Source: Mesorhizobium loti R88b
GTDB lineage: Bacteria; Pseudomonadota; Alphaproteobacteria; Rhizobiales; Rhizobiaceae
Length of the DNA: 64,000 nt
NCBI RefSeq assembly: GCF_013170845.1
Contig: NZ_CP033367.1
Span: forward strand, 4,341,001-4,405,000
Direction of reading: 5' to 3'
The notes under the pieces are model-generated. The model ran no database searches, was not told the DNA's origin, and worked only from the letters and a program-made list of their open reading frames with translations. This document shows positions 27,882 through 38,018 of this stretch, piece by piece (the stretch's first letter is position 1; each line of letters opens with the position of its first letter). The position numbers and the translations under genes are program-made.

Positions 27882-29606
27882 ATGCGACGGCAATTTTTAA
27901 CATCAACAACGGCCCTTGTCCTGTTGCTCGGCGTAGGCAATGCCTATGCAGGGATGGATGAGGCAAAAGCCTTTCTGGACAAGGAGATAGGCGGCGTGTC
28001 GACGCTTTCTCGCGCCGACCAGGAAAAGCAAATGCAGTGGTTTATCGACGCTGCCAAGCCCTTCGCCGGCATGGATATCAAGGTGGTCTCGGAAACCCTG
28101 ACGACCCACAAGTATGAATCAGAGGTGCTGGCACCGGCCTTTACCGCCATCACCGGCATCAAGGTCACGCATGACGTCATCCAGGAAGGCGACGTCGTCG
28201 AAAAGATCCAGACCCAGATGCAGACCGGCCAGAACATCTATGACGGCTGGGTCAACGATTCCGATCTGATCGGCACGCACTGGCGCTATCAGCAGGTGCG
28301 CAACCTGACCGACTGGATGGCGGGCGAAGGCAAGGACGTTACCGATCCGATGCTCGATGTCGACGACTTCATCGGCACCAAGTTCACCACCGCTCCGGAC
28401 AAGAAGCTCTATCAGCTGCCCGACCAGCAATTCGCGAACCTCTACTGGTTCCGTTACGACTGGTTCAACGACGAGAAGAACAAGGCCGACTTCAAGGCCA
28501 AGTACGGCTACGATCTCGGTGTGCCGGTCAACTGGTCGGCCTATGAGGACATTGCCGAATTCTTCACGGGCCGCGACGTCAACGGCAAGAAGGTCTATGG
28601 CCACATGGACTACGGCAAGAAGGATCCGTCGCTCGGCTGGCGGTTTACCGACGCCTGGCTGTCGATGGCCGGCAACGGCGACAAGGGCCTGCCGAACGGC
28701 CTGCCGGTCGACGAATGGGGCATCAAGGTCGATGCGAATTCGCGGCCTGTCGGCTCGTGCACCGCGCGTGGCGGCGACACCAATGGACCAGCATCGGTCT
28801 ATGCCATCCAGAAGTATCTTGATTGGCTGAAAGCCTATGCGCCGCCGGAAGCCCAGGGCATGACCTTCTCTGAATCCGGCCCCGTACCGTCGCAAGGCAA
28901 TGTTGCCCAGCAGATCTTCTGGTACACCGCGTTCACCGCCGACATGGTCAAGCCTGGCCTGCCGGTCATGAACGACGACGGTACGCCGAAATGGCGCATG
29001 GCGCCGTCTCCGCACGGCTCCTACTGGAAGGACGGCATGAAACTCGGCTATCAGGACGTTGGTTCCTGGACGCTGATGAAGTCGACGCCGACCGACCGCG
29101 CCAAGGCCGCCTGGCTTTATGCGCAGTTCGTCACCTCGAAGACCGTCGACGTGAAGAAGAGCCAGGTTGGCCTGACCTTCATTCGCGACTCCACCATCCA
29201 TGACAAGAGCTTCACCGAACGTGCGCCGAAGCTCGGCGGTCTGATCGAGTTCTACCGCTCGCCGGCCCGTGTGCAGTGGACGCCGACCGGTACCAACGTG
29301 CCGGATTATCCGAAGCTGGCGCAGCTCTGGTGGCAGAACATCGGTGACGCATCCTCGGGTGCCAAGACACCGCAGGAAGCCATGGATTCGCTCTGCGCCG
29401 ATCAGGAAAAAGTCATGGCCCGTATCGAGAAATCCGGTGTCCAGGGCGACATCGGACCGAAGATGGCCGAAGAGCATGACCTTGCCTACTGGAACGCCGA
29501 CGCGGTCAAGGGCGGCAATCTGGCGCCTCAGCTGAAGCTCGAGAAGGAGAAGGACAAGCCGATCACCATCAACTACGACGAACTGGTGAAGAGCTGGCAG
29601 AAATAG
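27882..29606 (+). CDS. glpV: Glycerol ABC transporter substrate-binding protein GlpV
   Basis: A 574-residue periplasmic binding protein with a signal peptide (MRRQFLTSTTALVLLLGVGNAYA). It is larger than usual carbohydrate-binding proteins (about 430) and matches the long GlpV-type proteins of glycerol operons. Features include FWYTAFTADMVKPGLPVMNDDG-like hinge segments and a Lys-rich C terminus. It follows an intercistronic hairpin and ends before a terminator-like hairpin, which could raise its level relative to membrane subunits, as binding proteins require. The ATG follows TGGAGGA. Confidence 0.92.
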   Translation: MRRQFLTSTTALVLLLGVGNAYAGMDEAKAFLDKEIGGVSTLSRADQEKQMQWFIDAAKPFAGMDIKVVSETLTTHKYESEVLAPAFTAITGIKVTHDVIQEGDVVEKIQTQMQTGQNIYDGWVNDSDLIGTHWRYQQVRNLTDWMAGEGKDVTDPMLDVDDFIGTKFTTAPDKKLYQLPDQQFANLYWFRYDWFNDEKNKADFKAKYGYDLGVPVNWSAYEDIAEFFTGRDVNGKKVYGHMDYGKKDPSLGWRFTDAWLSMAGNGDKGLPNGLPVDEWGIKVDANSRPVGSCTARGGDTNGPASVYAIQKYLDWLKAYAPPEAQGMTFSESGPVPSQGNVAQQIFWYTAFTADMVKPGLPVMNDDGTPKWRMAPSPHGSYWKDGMKLGYQDVGSWTLMKSTPTDRAKAAWLYAQFVTSKTVDVKKSQVGLTFIRDSTIHDKSFTERAPKLGGLIEFYRSPARVQWTPTGTNVPDYPKLAQLWWQNIGDASSGAKTPQEAMDSLCADQEKVMARIEKSGVQGDIGPKMAEEHDLAYWNADAVKGGNLAPQLKLEKEKDKPITINYDELVKSWQK

Positions 29607-29644
29607 GACTTTCTATGCGGGCGTTCGCGTCCGTGTGAAATTGG

Positions 29645-29675
29645 GGGAGGCGGCGCGTTGCCGTCTCCCTTCTTT
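29645..29675 (+). terminator. Terminator-like hairpin between glpV and glpK
   Basis: GGGAGGCGGC (29645-29654) pairs fully with GCCGTCTCCC (29660-29669), with one G-T wobble and a 5-base loop, then TTCTTT. It probably ends or attenuates the transport transcript before glpK. Confidence 0.65.
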
Positions 29676-29698
29676 GTATCGAAGCGGAGGACGTTGGG

Positions 29699-31189
29699 AT
29701 GAGCGGTTTTGTGCTGGCAATCGACCAGGGAACGACATCGACCCGGGCGATCTTGTTCGATGGCCAGTTGAAAGTCGTGGGCAGCGGGCAGCAGGAATTC
29801 ACGCAGCACTATCCTGCTTCCGGCTGGGTGGAGCATGATCCCGAAGAAATCTGGGCAAGCGTCGTCACGACCGCGAAGGCTGCCTTGAAGAAAGCCGGAC
29901 GCGACGCTTCCGAAGTTGCAGCGCTCGGCATCACCAACCAGCGCGAGACCGTCGTCATCTGGGACAGAGCGACGGGCAAGCCAATCCACAACGCCATTGT
30001 CTGGCAAGATCGGCGCACCGCTCCGCTGTGCCAGAAACTGAAGAAGCAGGGACTGGAGAAGAAATTCACCCGCAAGACAGGGTTGCTGCTCGATCCCTAT
30101 TTCTCCGGCACCAAGATCGCCTGGATGCTCGACAAGGTGAAGGGCGCAAGGAAGCGCGCCGAGAAGGGCGAATTGCTGGCCGGCACCATCGACAGTTTTC
30201 TGATCTGGCGGCTGACCGGCGGCAAGGTTCACGCCACCGACGCCACCAACGCGTCGCGCACGCTGGTCTACAACATCGAGAAAAATGCCTGGGACGACGA
30301 GCTTCTGGGCGTTCTCAACATCCCGGCGAGAATGCTTCCCGAGGTAAAGGATTGCGCCGATGATTATGGAATCACGGAGAAAAGTCTGTTTGGCGCCGAG
30401 ATAAGGATTCTCGGCGTCGCCGGTGACCAGCACGCCGCGACCATCGGCCAGGCGTGTTTCGAACCGGGCATGATGAAATCCACCTATGGCACTGGCTGCT
30501 TCGCGCTGCTCAACACCGGCACGGATCTGGTTCGCTCGAAGAACCGGCTGCTGACCACCATTGCCTACAGGCTGAATGGCAAGACCACCTATGCGCTGGA
30601 GGGCTCGATCTTTATCGCGGGGGCTGCCGTGCAATGGCTCCGCGACGGCATCAAGGTGATCGGCAAGGCCGAGCAGAGCGGCAAACTGGCTGCCGAGGCT
30701 GATCCGACGCAAAATGTATATCTGGTGCCGGCCTTTGTCGGGCTTGGCGCGCCGCATTGGGATGCGGAGGCGCGTGGTGCGATCTTCGGGCTGACCCGCA
30801 ATTCCGGACCGGCGGAGTTCGCGCGTGCCGCCCTGGAGGCTGTCGCCTACCAGACCCGCGACCTGCTCGACGCCATGCGCAGGGATTGGAAAGGGGCTTC
30901 GGCCAGGACAGTGCTCAGGGTCGATGGCGGCATGGTGGCGTCCGACTGGACCATGCAACGGCTGGCCGACATTCTCGACGCGCCGGTCGACCGCCCGACC
31001 ATTCTGGAGACGACGGCGCTGGGTGCGGCCTGGCTTGCTGGTTCAAAGGCGGGTGTGTGGCCGAAGGCACGAGAGTTCGCGAAAAGCTGGGCATTGGAGC
31101 GGCGGTTCCAGCCGGAGATGGAAGGCGCCGACCGTGCAGCGAAACTCGCAGGCTGGCGCGACGCCGTGCGCAGGACCTTGAGCGCCTAA
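29699..31189 (+). CDS. glpK: Glycerol kinase
   Basis: A 496-residue FGGY-family kinase that phosphorylates glycerol to glycerol 3-phosphate, the substrate of GlpD. The N terminus [18 protein letters not shown] holds the ATP phosphate loop; [38 protein letters not shown] and the C-terminal [19 protein letters not shown] are diagnostic. Length matches E. coli GlpK (502). The ATG follows GGAGGACG. A hairpin separates it from glpV, so it may be read at a lower level than the transporter. Confidence 0.96.
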   Translation: MSGFVLAIDQGTTSTRAILFDGQLKVVGSGQQEFTQHYPASGWVEHDPEEIWASVVTTAKAALKKAGRDASEVAALGITNQRETVVIWDRATGKPIHNAIVWQDRRTAPLCQKLKKQGLEKKFTRKTGLLLDPYFSGTKIAWMLDKVKGARKRAEKGELLAGTIDSFLIWRLTGGKVHATDATNASRTLVYNIEKNAWDDELLGVLNIPARMLPEVKDCADDYGITEKSLFGAEIRILGVAGDQHAATIGQACFEPGMMKSTYGTGCFALLNTGTDLVRSKNRLLTTIAYRLNGKTTYALEGSIFIAGAAVQWLRDGIKVIGKAEQSGKLAAEADPTQNVYLVPAFVGLGAPHWDAEARGAIFGLTRNSGPAEFARAALEAVAYQTRDLLDAMRRDWKGASARTVLRVDGGMVASDWTMQRLADILDAPVDRPTILETTALGAAWLAGSKAGVWPKAREFAKSWALERRFQPEMEGADRAAKLAGWRDAVRRTLSA

Positions 31190-31193
31190 GAAA

Positions 31194-31219
31194 GACCCGC
31201 GCCGTTTCCGACGCGGGTC
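31194..31219 (+). terminator. Terminator hairpin after glpK
   Basis: GACCCGCG (31194-31201) and CGCGGGTC (31212-31219) form a perfect 8-bp stem with a 10-base loop, starting 4 bases after the stop. The downstream sequence is only moderately T-rich. It also faces the convergent BA14K gene. Confidence 0.65.
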
Positions 31220-31259
31220 CCTTACTCACACTTGTCGGCTACTGATACTCAGCCTTGGA

Positions 31260-31775
31260 TCAGTATGGCGAACGGCATTCTTGGCGCGGACCGTAATTCG
31301 GCTGGAAGGTGTTGTCCGAGGAACGGTAGCTGCGATAGTGGTCATAGCACCACTGCACATGCGAATTGCCTTCGTAGCGGTTGTTCTCGCTGTTGACGAT
31401 CGCACCCGTGATCAGGGCGCCAGTGGCGAAGGCCGCGAGCGGGAACCAATAGTCGCCATGACGGCGATAACCCTCATGGTAGTCGCGATAGCCACGATGG
31501 CCATTCCAATAGCCGCCGCCATCATTGTTGCGGGCAAAGTTACGACCGCCGAAATTGCGATTTCCGAAATTGCGGTTGCCGAAATTGCGGTTGCCGAAAT
31601 TGCGATTGCCGTGGTGGTTCTTCATCCAGGGCTTGTAGTCGACGCTCTGCACGTCGCTCGAAGTCGATGCCGCCTGCGGCACGAACATTTGCGCCGCATT
31701 GGCCGGCATGGCTGCGGCTGCTCCAAACGAAACTGACAAAGTGGTCGCCAGTATACCCGTTACGATCTTGTTCAT
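31260..31775 (-). CDS. BA14K family exported protein with NRNFG repeats
   Basis: A 171-residue protein with a signal peptide ([27 protein letters not shown]). After a short linker come four NRNFG-type pentapeptides and a related GRNFA, then a His/Tyr/Arg-rich stretch, a membrane-like segment ([17 protein letters not shown]) and a C-terminal BA14K motif WCYDHYRSY...PRQEC. BA14K proteins of Brucella are immunoreactive and lectin-like; the rhizobial role is unknown. The start at 31775 is chosen because AAGGAGA precedes it; an in-frame extension to 31859 is unlikely. Confidence 0.85.
   Translation of the reverse strand: MNKIVTGILATTLSVSFGAAAAMPANAAQMFVPQAASTSSDVQSVDYKPWMKNHHGNRNFGNRNFGNRNFGNRNFGGRNFARNNDGGGYWNGHRGYRDYHEGYRRHGDYWFPLAAFATGALITGAIVNSENNRYEGNSHVQWCYDHYRSYRSSDNTFQPNYGPRQECRSPY
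31551..31610 (-). repeat. Four tandem 15-bp repeats inside the BA14K gene
   Basis: GAAATTGCGNTTNCC occurs four times head to tail (plus-strand sense), differing at two positions. On the coding strand each unit gives one NRNFG pentapeptide. Because the unit is a multiple of three, copy-number changes would keep the frame. Confidence 0.85.
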
Positions 31776-32013
31776 TGTCTTCTCCTTCGAAAGGGTGATT
31801 GACGTCCCTTGTGGCGAGACAACGAGCAATACACGGGATGGTTCCTCCCAAAACACCAAGTTACTGATCTGTAATGTTTCTCTTGCCCGACATCCAAACT
31901 ATAATATGCTCAGCCAATGGCCCTTCGGAGCTTGTACCTCCCTCGATCGAAGTGGTCGTTTGGGCAAGGCGACGACGCTGGAAAAGCTTGGCTCCCGGAT
32001 CCGTTTTTTCCGG

Positions 32014-32042
32014 TTGACCGGTCGAGGCACTCTCCCTATGTT
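32014..32042 (+). promoter_or_regulatory. Candidate sigma-70 promoter of tRNA-Lys
   Basis: TTGACC (32014-32019), a 17-base spacer and TATGTT (32037-32042) end 36 bases before the tRNA. No other feature is evident in 31776-32013 apart from the BA14K leader. Confidence 0.6.
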
Positions 32043-32078
32043 CCGCGCAATTTCGAGGGCCGCCTTTCGCGCCCGCGG

Positions 32079-32154
32079 GAGCGCGTAGCTCAGCCGGTAG
32101 AGCAACTGACTTTTAATCAGTAGGTCATGGGTTCGAATCCCATCGCGCTCACCA
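32079..32154 (+). tRNA. tRNA-Lys (anticodon UUU)
   Basis: The 76 bases fold as a cloverleaf: acceptor GAGCGCG/CGCGCTC, D arm GCTCAGCCGGTAGAGC, anticodon stem ACTGA/TCAGT with loop CTTTTAA (anticodon TTT), T arm ATGGGTTCGAATCCCAT, discriminator A and an encoded CCA. It reads AAA and AAG lysine codons. There is no integrase nearby, so no sign of use as an integration site. Confidence 0.97.
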
Positions 32155-32217
32155 TTGTCAAAGGACTTACTGGCGCCATTGATTGGCCTGTGAACCTTCG
32201 CAACGCGCTTCGACCGT

Positions 32218-32658
32218 TCAGACACTCCGCGACAGATGCACGTCCAGAACGGCGGCCTTCTTGGCAATCAGGCCTTCCAGATCCGCGTCCGAGCGCTTGG
32301 TGCCGGTCCGTTCGCGCAGCAGCGAGACTATCGCGCTCATCGAAAGCGCGGCGATCTGGCCGCGCAGGATAGCATCCACGGCGCCGACAACATCCAAGAT
32401 CTCGGTTGGTGCCCGCATCGTCGGTTCCTTCCTGTTGAGGTCGGCCTCGATGGCCGATCCTCTTGCGCCACGATCGAAGATGACCGCCAAGCCGTTCTTC
32501 ACGGCCAGTGCAGCGACCATATCATCGAGCTGGCGGTCGGTGAGGGCTGGGTCAGCAAGGGTGGGTTTGAGGATCTTGCGGATGACCATGGCAGCCTGGT
32601 CCGTGGACACGAAGCCATAGTGCCGTTTTCTGGCCTCGACATATTGTTCGATGATCAT
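32218..32658 (-). CDS. Hypothetical protein, about 146 residues
   Basis: I do not recognise this protein. From MIIEQYVEARKRHYGFVSTDQAAMVI onward it is soluble and helical, with DRQLDDMVAALAVKNGLAVIF, EILDVVGAVDAILRGQIAALSM and DADLEGLIAKKAAVLDVHLS segments. The frame extends upstream to 32784 but that part is Arg/Cys-rich and unconvincing. No clear ribosome site precedes the chosen ATG. It is convergent with tRNA-Lys and divergent from the glycosyltransferase. Codon use looks normal for the region, so it is probably real. Confidence 0.5.
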   Translation of the reverse strand: MIIEQYVEARKRHYGFVSTDQAAMVIRKILKPTLADPALTDRQLDDMVAALAVKNGLAVIFDRGARGSAIEADLNRKEPTMRAPTEILDVVGAVDAILRGQIAALSMSAIVSLLRERTGTKRSDADLEGLIAKKAAVLDVHLSRSV

Positions 32659-32873
32659 GCTCAGGCGTCGGGCTGCGACATCCCTGGGTTCCTGCACCTC
32701 GGCCTCCTTGGGCTGCCGCAAGTGTCGGCAGCACCAAGACGAAGTAGGGCGGCTTGATCGAACATCAAACGGGGAACGGATCAATCATCCGATGCATCTT
32801 CCACTGATGGAGGAACGATCCCGCTGCTGAAGCATTGGGTTCCATGACCAGCTCATTGAGGGAAGGCCGGGCC

Positions 32874-33935
32874 ATGAAGATTGCCCATGTCGCACCACTA
32901 TACGAATCGGTGCCGCCAAGGCTCTATGGTGGCACCGAGCGCATCATCTCCTACCTGACCGAGGCTCTCGTGGACCTTGGCCATGACGTAACGTTGTTCG
33001 CCAGCGGCGATACGAAGACCTCTGCCAAACTGGTGCCATGCCGTGAACGGGCGCTTCGTCTCGATACCCGTCCTTTGAAATCCGAGATTGCGGCGCATCT
33101 GTCGATGCTCGACGAGGTGAGGAAACGGGCCGACGATTTCGACGTTATCCATTTCCACCTCAGCCATTTCCTGCATTTTCCGTTTTTCCGCGATATGCCA
33201 CAACGCACAGTGACGACGCCGCATGGCAGGCTGGATTACGCGGATTTGGCACAAGCCTATGATCGGTTCCCGCGGTTCCCGATGATTTCCATATCCCGCA
33301 GCCAGCGGGCGCGGTTTGCATCGGCGAACTGGCTGGCGACAATCCACCACGGGCTGCCCGTCGATCTCTACAAACCCAATTTCGAGACAGCCCCTGACGG
33401 CGGCTATCTTGCGTTTCTCGGCAGAATGTCGCGCGACAAGCGTCCGGACCGGGCGATCGAGATCGCCCGCCGTACCGGGCTGAAACTCAAGCTCGCGGCC
33501 AAGGTCGGTGCTGACGATCGCGCCTATTTCGAGGAGGTCGTCCAACCGATGATCGATGGCGATCAGATCGAATATGTCGGCGAGATCAATGAGGAGCAGA
33601 AGACGGCGTTTCTCGGAAACGCCGCCGCCCTGCTTTTCCCGATCGATTGGCCGGAGCCGTTCGGCCTTGCCGTGATCGAAGCGATGGCTTGCGGGACACC
33701 TGTCATGGCCTGGAATTGCGGTGCCATGCCCGAGATCCTCGATGATGGCGTCACCGGTTTCGTCGTCGAGACCATAGAAGATGCCGTTGCCTCGATGCCG
33801 GCTCTCCTGCAGCTCGACAGGCGGCGCGTCAGGGCCGTGTTCGAACGACGCTTTTCAGCCCGCAGGATGGGTCAGGATTACGCCGCTGCTTACGCGGAGC
33901 TGGTCGATGCCGGCGGCCGCGCCAAGGCCTCGTAG
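32874..33935 (+). CDS. Glycosyltransferase family 4 protein
   Basis: A 353-residue GT-B fold glycosyltransferase. The N-terminal MKIAHVAPLYESVPPRLYGGTERI holds the Gly-rich acceptor loop, and residues about 258-283 carry the GT4 donor motif WPEPFGLAVIEAMACGTPVMAW, with the conserved E-x7-E. Donor is probably a nucleotide sugar; product unknown. It opens a same-strand cluster with a debranching-type glycosidase, OtsA and OtsB, so a role in trehalose, glucan or compatible-solute metabolism is likely. The start at 32874 follows GGGAAGG. Confidence 0.87.
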   Translation: MKIAHVAPLYESVPPRLYGGTERIISYLTEALVDLGHDVTLFASGDTKTSAKLVPCRERALRLDTRPLKSEIAAHLSMLDEVRKRADDFDVIHFHLSHFLHFPFFRDMPQRTVTTPHGRLDYADLAQAYDRFPRFPMISISRSQRARFASANWLATIHHGLPVDLYKPNFETAPDGGYLAFLGRMSRDKRPDRAIEIARRTGLKLKLAAKVGADDRAYFEEVVQPMIDGDQIEYVGEINEEQKTAFLGNAAALLFPIDWPEPFGLAVIEAMACGTPVMAWNCGAMPEILDDGVTGFVVETIEDAVASMPALLQLDRRRVRAVFERRFSARRMGQDYAAAYAELVDAGGRAKAS

Positions 33936-33970
33936 CGGCGTTGTCTTCAAAATGAACAGGGACAGGCCAC

Positions 33971-36139
33971 TTGACCATCAGCCAACTTGACGAACGCACG
34001 CTCGATCCAGCGATAGCACTGGCGTCTCTCGATGAGACGGCGCCCCGCGAGCCGCACAGGCTGTTCGCCCTCAAGCATGGCGACTGCTTCGTGGTCGCCG
34101 ACGGCTATGGCGACATACGCGGCGTTGGTGACGGGTTCTTCCGCGACGACACGCGCGTGCTTTCGGAATTTCGCCTCACCGTCGGTGGGCGGTCGACGTC
34201 GTTGCTTGGCGCGTCACTTAGCCAGGACAACGTCCTGTTCACCACCAATTTGACTAATCTGCCGATCGAGAGCGCCGCGGGCCGCCAAATCCCGCAAGGC
34301 GCTATCCATATCGAGCGCGTCCGGCTGCTGTGGCAGGAAAGGCTGTATGAGCGCATCACGCTCTCCAACTACAGCCGGGAGCATTCGACGATCCTGCTGT
34401 CGCTGCGCTTTGGTGCCGATTTCCGCGACATGTTCGAGGTCCGCGGCTCGATCCGCGCGAAGCGTGGGACTGCGCATACGGCCGAGATTGCCCGGGCCGC
34501 GGTCGTGCTTCGCTATGAAGGCCTGGACAAGGTGGTGCGGACATCGGCGATATCATTTTCGCAGACGCCCGATGAGCTGACCTCCGAGCGGGCGGATTTC
34601 GTCATCGCCGTCACCAAGCGCAGCAGCCAGACGCTTTACCTGGAAGTGGGCGACGAAACAGACGAACGCCCTGAAAGCCGCCGGTTTCGCGCTGCGGCCG
34701 CCCGGGCTCGTTTCGGCATGCGCGCCAAACGCCGGCATGGCGCGACGCTGCACAGTTCGGGCCGCGTTTTCAACGACTGGATGGCGCGGGCTCGCGCCGA
34801 TGTCGCGCTGCTCACCACGGAACTGGCGACCGGGCCTTACCCCTATGCCGGCATTCCGTGGTTCTCCACTGCCTTCGGCCGGGACGGCGTGATTTCAGCC
34901 CTGCAGATGCTTTGGCTCAATCCCGGGCTGGCGCGAGGCGTTTTGGCCTTTCTTGCCCAGCACCAGGCGACCGAGACCTCTCCCTTCAGCGATTCCGAAC
35001 CCGGCAAGATCATGCACGAGACCCGCAAGGGCGAGATGGTGGCGCTCAGCGAGCTGCCGTTCGGCCGCTATTATGGCGGCGTCGACACGACGCCACTCTA
35101 CATCCATCTTGCCTGCGCCTATGCGGACCGCACGGGGGACACGGCCTTCATCGATACGCTGTGGCCATCCCTGTGCGCCGCTGCCGAATGGATCGAGACG
35201 GCGAGCCGCTCGACAGGATTCCTCACCTACCAGCGCGCCGCGGAATCCGGTCTCGCCAACCAGGGATGGAAAGACAGTTTCGATTCCGTCTTTCACGCCG
35301 ATGGCCGCATTCCGAAGGGACCGATCGCGCTGGTCGAAGTCCAGGGCTATGTCTTTGCGGCGTTCCAGGGGCTGGCGAAACTGGCACGGCTGCGCGGAGA
35401 AAGGGAGCGGGCGGAGGGGTGGGAAATACGCGCCGACACACTTCGCCAGCAAGTCGAACGCGATTTCTGGATCGAGGAGCTTGGCTACTATGCGCTGGCG
35501 CTCGATGGCGAGGGCCAGGCCTGCAAGGTGCGCACATCCAATGCCGGCCACCTGCTTTACGTCGGCCTTCCCAACCCGGAGCGCGCGCGCATGGTCGCCG
35601 ACCAGCTGCTGTCGGCCTCGTTTCATTCCGGCTGGGGCCTGAGAACGCTGGCGGACGAAGCGATCTTCTTCAATCCGATGTCCTATCACAACGGGTCGAT
35701 CTGGCCGCACGACACCGCGATCTGTGCCGCTGGGCTGGCGCGATATGGCAACCGCGACGGCGTGGTGCGGCTGATGAGCGGAACCTTCGAATCCGCCGTT
35801 CATTTCAACATGAGGCTGCCCGAACTCTTCTGCGGTTTTACACGTGCGGCGGGTGAGGCGCCGATTGCCTATCCGGTGGCATGCCTGCCGCAAGCCTGGT
35901 CCGCCGGTTCCGCCTTCATGCTCATGCAATCGTGCCTCGGCCTTCAGGTCGATGGCTGGACAGGCGAGATCCATGTGACCCGGCCGCGCCTGCCGATCGG
36001 CATAGACAGCCTGATCATTCGTCATCTTTCGGTCGGGCACGCGGCAGTGGATCTGACATTCCAGCGCGTCGGAGATCGTGTCGGCGCTTTCCTTGCCGCG
36101 CCGCATGAGGGGCTGGTGCCTCTCGTGGTCACGAGCTGA
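33971..36139 (+). CDS. Amylo-alpha-1,6-glucosidase-like (glycogen debranching N-terminal domain) protein
   Basis: A 722-residue cytosolic glycosidase. Residues about 25-220 form the glycogen-debranching N-terminal beta domain (LFALKHGDCFVVADGYGDI, GVGDGFFRDDTRVLSEFRLTV). The rest is an (alpha/alpha)6 barrel like GH15/GH133, with GIPWFSTAFGRDGVISALQ, DTTPLYIHLACAYADRTGD and NQGWKDSFDS. Homologues are annotated as amylo-alpha-1,6-glucosidases but few are tested. It lies 35 bases after the GT4 gene and 109 bases before otsA, so it may trim glucan or make glucose for trehalose synthesis. Confidence 0.87.
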   Translation: MTISQLDERTLDPAIALASLDETAPREPHRLFALKHGDCFVVADGYGDIRGVGDGFFRDDTRVLSEFRLTVGGRSTSLLGASLSQDNVLFTTNLTNLPIESAAGRQIPQGAIHIERVRLLWQERLYERITLSNYSREHSTILLSLRFGADFRDMFEVRGSIRAKRGTAHTAEIARAAVVLRYEGLDKVVRTSAISFSQTPDELTSERADFVIAVTKRSSQTLYLEVGDETDERPESRRFRAAAARARFGMRAKRRHGATLHSSGRVFNDWMARARADVALLTTELATGPYPYAGIPWFSTAFGRDGVISALQMLWLNPGLARGVLAFLAQHQATETSPFSDSEPGKIMHETRKGEMVALSELPFGRYYGGVDTTPLYIHLACAYADRTGDTAFIDTLWPSLCAAAEWIETASRSTGFLTYQRAAESGLANQGWKDSFDSVFHADGRIPKGPIALVEVQGYVFAAFQGLAKLARLRGERERAEGWEIRADTLRQQVERDFWIEELGYYALALDGEGQACKVRTSNAGHLLYVGLPNPERARMVADQLLSASFHSGWGLRTLADEAIFFNPMSYHNGSIWPHDTAICAAGLARYGNRDGVVRLMSGTFESAVHFNMRLPELFCGFTRAAGEAPIAYPVACLPQAWSAGSAFMLMQSCLGLQVDGWTGEIHVTRPRLPIGIDSLIIRHLSVGHAAVDLTFQRVGDRVGAFLAAPHEGLVPLVVTS

Positions 36140-36248
36140 AAAACCGGAACCATCATGCGGGGTGGGGCGTTGGACAACCAGACTATGGGCGCCGGAGTTC
36201 CAGTCGATGGAGTTTCTTCGGTATCCCATTGAAAGGTAATCTATTTCA

Positions 36249-38018
36249 ATGCCCGACAACAGTTCGTACCTGGTCGTTCCCCTCTTCGCATTGTGGCTCT
36301 TCATTCTTGCAGCTGTCGGCGTCCTGTTCATTGTGCTGGTGACGATGATGTTGCGGTCGCGCAAAGGCCGCAGACTTGCTGCCGTGAAGGCCGATCCAGC
36401 TCGCGGCCCACTGCCGGAATTAGAGAAGAATGGGCAGTCCACCGTCGCCGCTCTGGCGCAGTGGTCGCCCGAGACTTTGCGTCATATCCTGGCAACGGAG
36501 CTTCCCGATGCCCAGGTGATCGTCGTCTCGAATCGCGAACCTTATATCCACAACCGCAAGGGTGACGACATCGAACTGGTCGTACCTGCCAGCGGGCTCG
36601 TCTCCGCCCTGGAGCCGATCACGCGCGCTTGTGCCGGCACGTGGATCGCCTATGGCGGCGGTTCGGCCGACGCCCTTGTGGTCGACAAGAACGACCGGAT
36701 CGAGGTGCCGCCTGACAATCCTTCCTACACACTGCGCCGCGTCTGGCTAAGCGAGGAAGAACAGCAAGGCTATTATCTCGGCTTTGCCAATGAAGGCCTT
36801 TGGCCGCTGTGTCATATCGCCTTCACCCGGCCAATGTTCCGCACATCCGATTGGGAGGCCTACGAGGCGGTCAACCGCAAATTCGCCGACACTGTCGTGG
36901 CGGAGGCCCGCAACGAGCGGCCGATCGTGCTGGTCCAGGATTACCATTTCGCGCTGTTGCCGCGAATGATCCGAGAGCGCCTGCCCGAGGCGATCATCAT
37001 CACCTTCTGGCACATCCCTTGGCCGAATTCGGAAGTGTTCAGCATATGCCCGTGGCGCGAGAAGATTCTCGAAGGTCTGCTCGGCAGTTCAATCGTCGGT
37101 TTCCACACCCAGTTCCATTGCAACAACTTCATCGACAGCGTGGATCGTTTCCTGGAAAGCAGGATCGAGCGCGAGGATTCGGCCATCTCTTATGGCGGCC
37201 AGATCAGTCTGGTTCACGCCTATCCGATTTCTATCGAATGGTCGCCGCCGCAACTGGACAAGCTGCCGGACGTGGCAACCTGCCGTCGGCAGGTTCGCGA
37301 GAAATTCGGCCTGGCCGACCATGTCAGACTGTGCGTGGGCGTTGAGCGTCTCGACTACACCAAAGGCATCCTCGATCGCTTCAATGCACTTGATGAACTG
37401 CTGACGCTTCATCCGGAATGGATCGGCAAGGTGGCGTTCCTGCAGATCGCGGCGCCCAGCCGCGGCACCTTGCCCGCCTACCAGCAATTGTATGAAGAGT
37501 GCATGCGCCATGCCGAGGATCTCAACCAGCGCTATGGCCGCGAAGGCTACACGCCGGTCCTGATGGTGACGGAACATCACTCGCAGCAGCAGGTCTACGA
37601 AATCTACCGGGCCGCCGACGTTTGCATGGTGACCAGCCTGCATGACGGCATGAACCTGGTTGCCAAGGAGTTTGTCGCGGCGCGCGAGGATGAACAAGGT
37701 GTGCTGCTGCTGAGCATGTTCGCCGGCGCCTCCAAGGAGCTGCTGGAGGCGCTGATCGTCAATCCCTATGACGCGGCAATGATGGGTGACGTCCTGCTGC
37801 AGGCCTTGACCATGTCGCAGGAGGAGCAAACGCAGCGCATGCGACGCATGCGCGAGATCGTGCGCGAGAACAACGTTTATAAATGGGCGGGAAGCATGCT
37901 TTTGGATGCCGCGCATTTGCGCAAACGCAATGCAGTCGACCGAGCCGTCGGCGCTGCTCCCACGGTACCTGCCAACGTGATATCGCTGCTCGAACGCAAA
38001 TGTGTGGCGGCGCTGTGA
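36249..38018 (+). CDS. otsA: Trehalose-6-phosphate synthase with N-terminal membrane anchor
   Basis: A 589-residue GT20 enzyme, about 110 residues longer than E. coli OtsA (474). The catalytic part begins near residue 90 with [14 protein letters not shown] and carries the key blocks [36 protein letters not shown] (Arg/Lys for phosphate), APSRGT and [15 protein letters not shown]. Unusually, residues about 8-35 are a strongly hydrophobic helix followed by RSRKGRR, so the enzyme is probably tethered to the inner membrane with its catalytic part in the cytoplasm. UDP- versus ADP-glucose preference is unknown. Its TGA overlaps the otsB ATG. Confidence 0.9.
   Translation: MPDNSSYLVVPLFALWLFILAAVGVLFIVLVTMMLRSRKGRRLAAVKADPARGPLPELEKNGQSTVAALAQWSPETLRHILATELPDAQVIVVSNREPYIHNRKGDDIELVVPASGLVSALEPITRACAGTWIAYGGGSADALVVDKNDRIEVPPDNPSYTLRRVWLSEEEQQGYYLGFANEGLWPLCHIAFTRPMFRTSDWEAYEAVNRKFADTVVAEARNERPIVLVQDYHFALLPRMIRERLPEAIIITFWHIPWPNSEVFSICPWREKILEGLLGSSIVGFHTQFHCNNFIDSVDRFLESRIEREDSAISYGGQISLVHAYPISIEWSPPQLDKLPDVATCRRQVREKFGLADHVRLCVGVERLDYTKGILDRFNALDELLTLHPEWIGKVAFLQIAAPSRGTLPAYQQLYEECMRHAEDLNQRYGREGYTPVLMVTEHHSQQQVYEIYRAADVCMVTSLHDGMNLVAKEFVAAREDEQGVLLLSMFAGASKELLEALIVNPYDAAMMGDVLLQALTMSQEEQTQRMRRMREIVRENNVYKWAGSMLLDAAHLRKRNAVDRAVGAAPTVPANVISLLERKCVAAL

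Noticed and set aside
31551..31610. Short tandem repeats as a CRISPR array
   Set aside because: The units are directly adjacent with no spacers, keep the reading frame and encode a pentapeptide repeat in an exported protein; no cas gene is present.
32079..32154. tRNA-Lys as an integration site for a mobile element
   Set aside because: No integrase, no repeat of the tRNA 3' end nearby, and flanking genes have normal composition.
34895..36442. 515-residue minus-strand frame over the debranching-type glycosidase and otsA start
   Set aside because: Antisense shadow without motifs; it covers the otsA promoter region and lacks a ribosome site.
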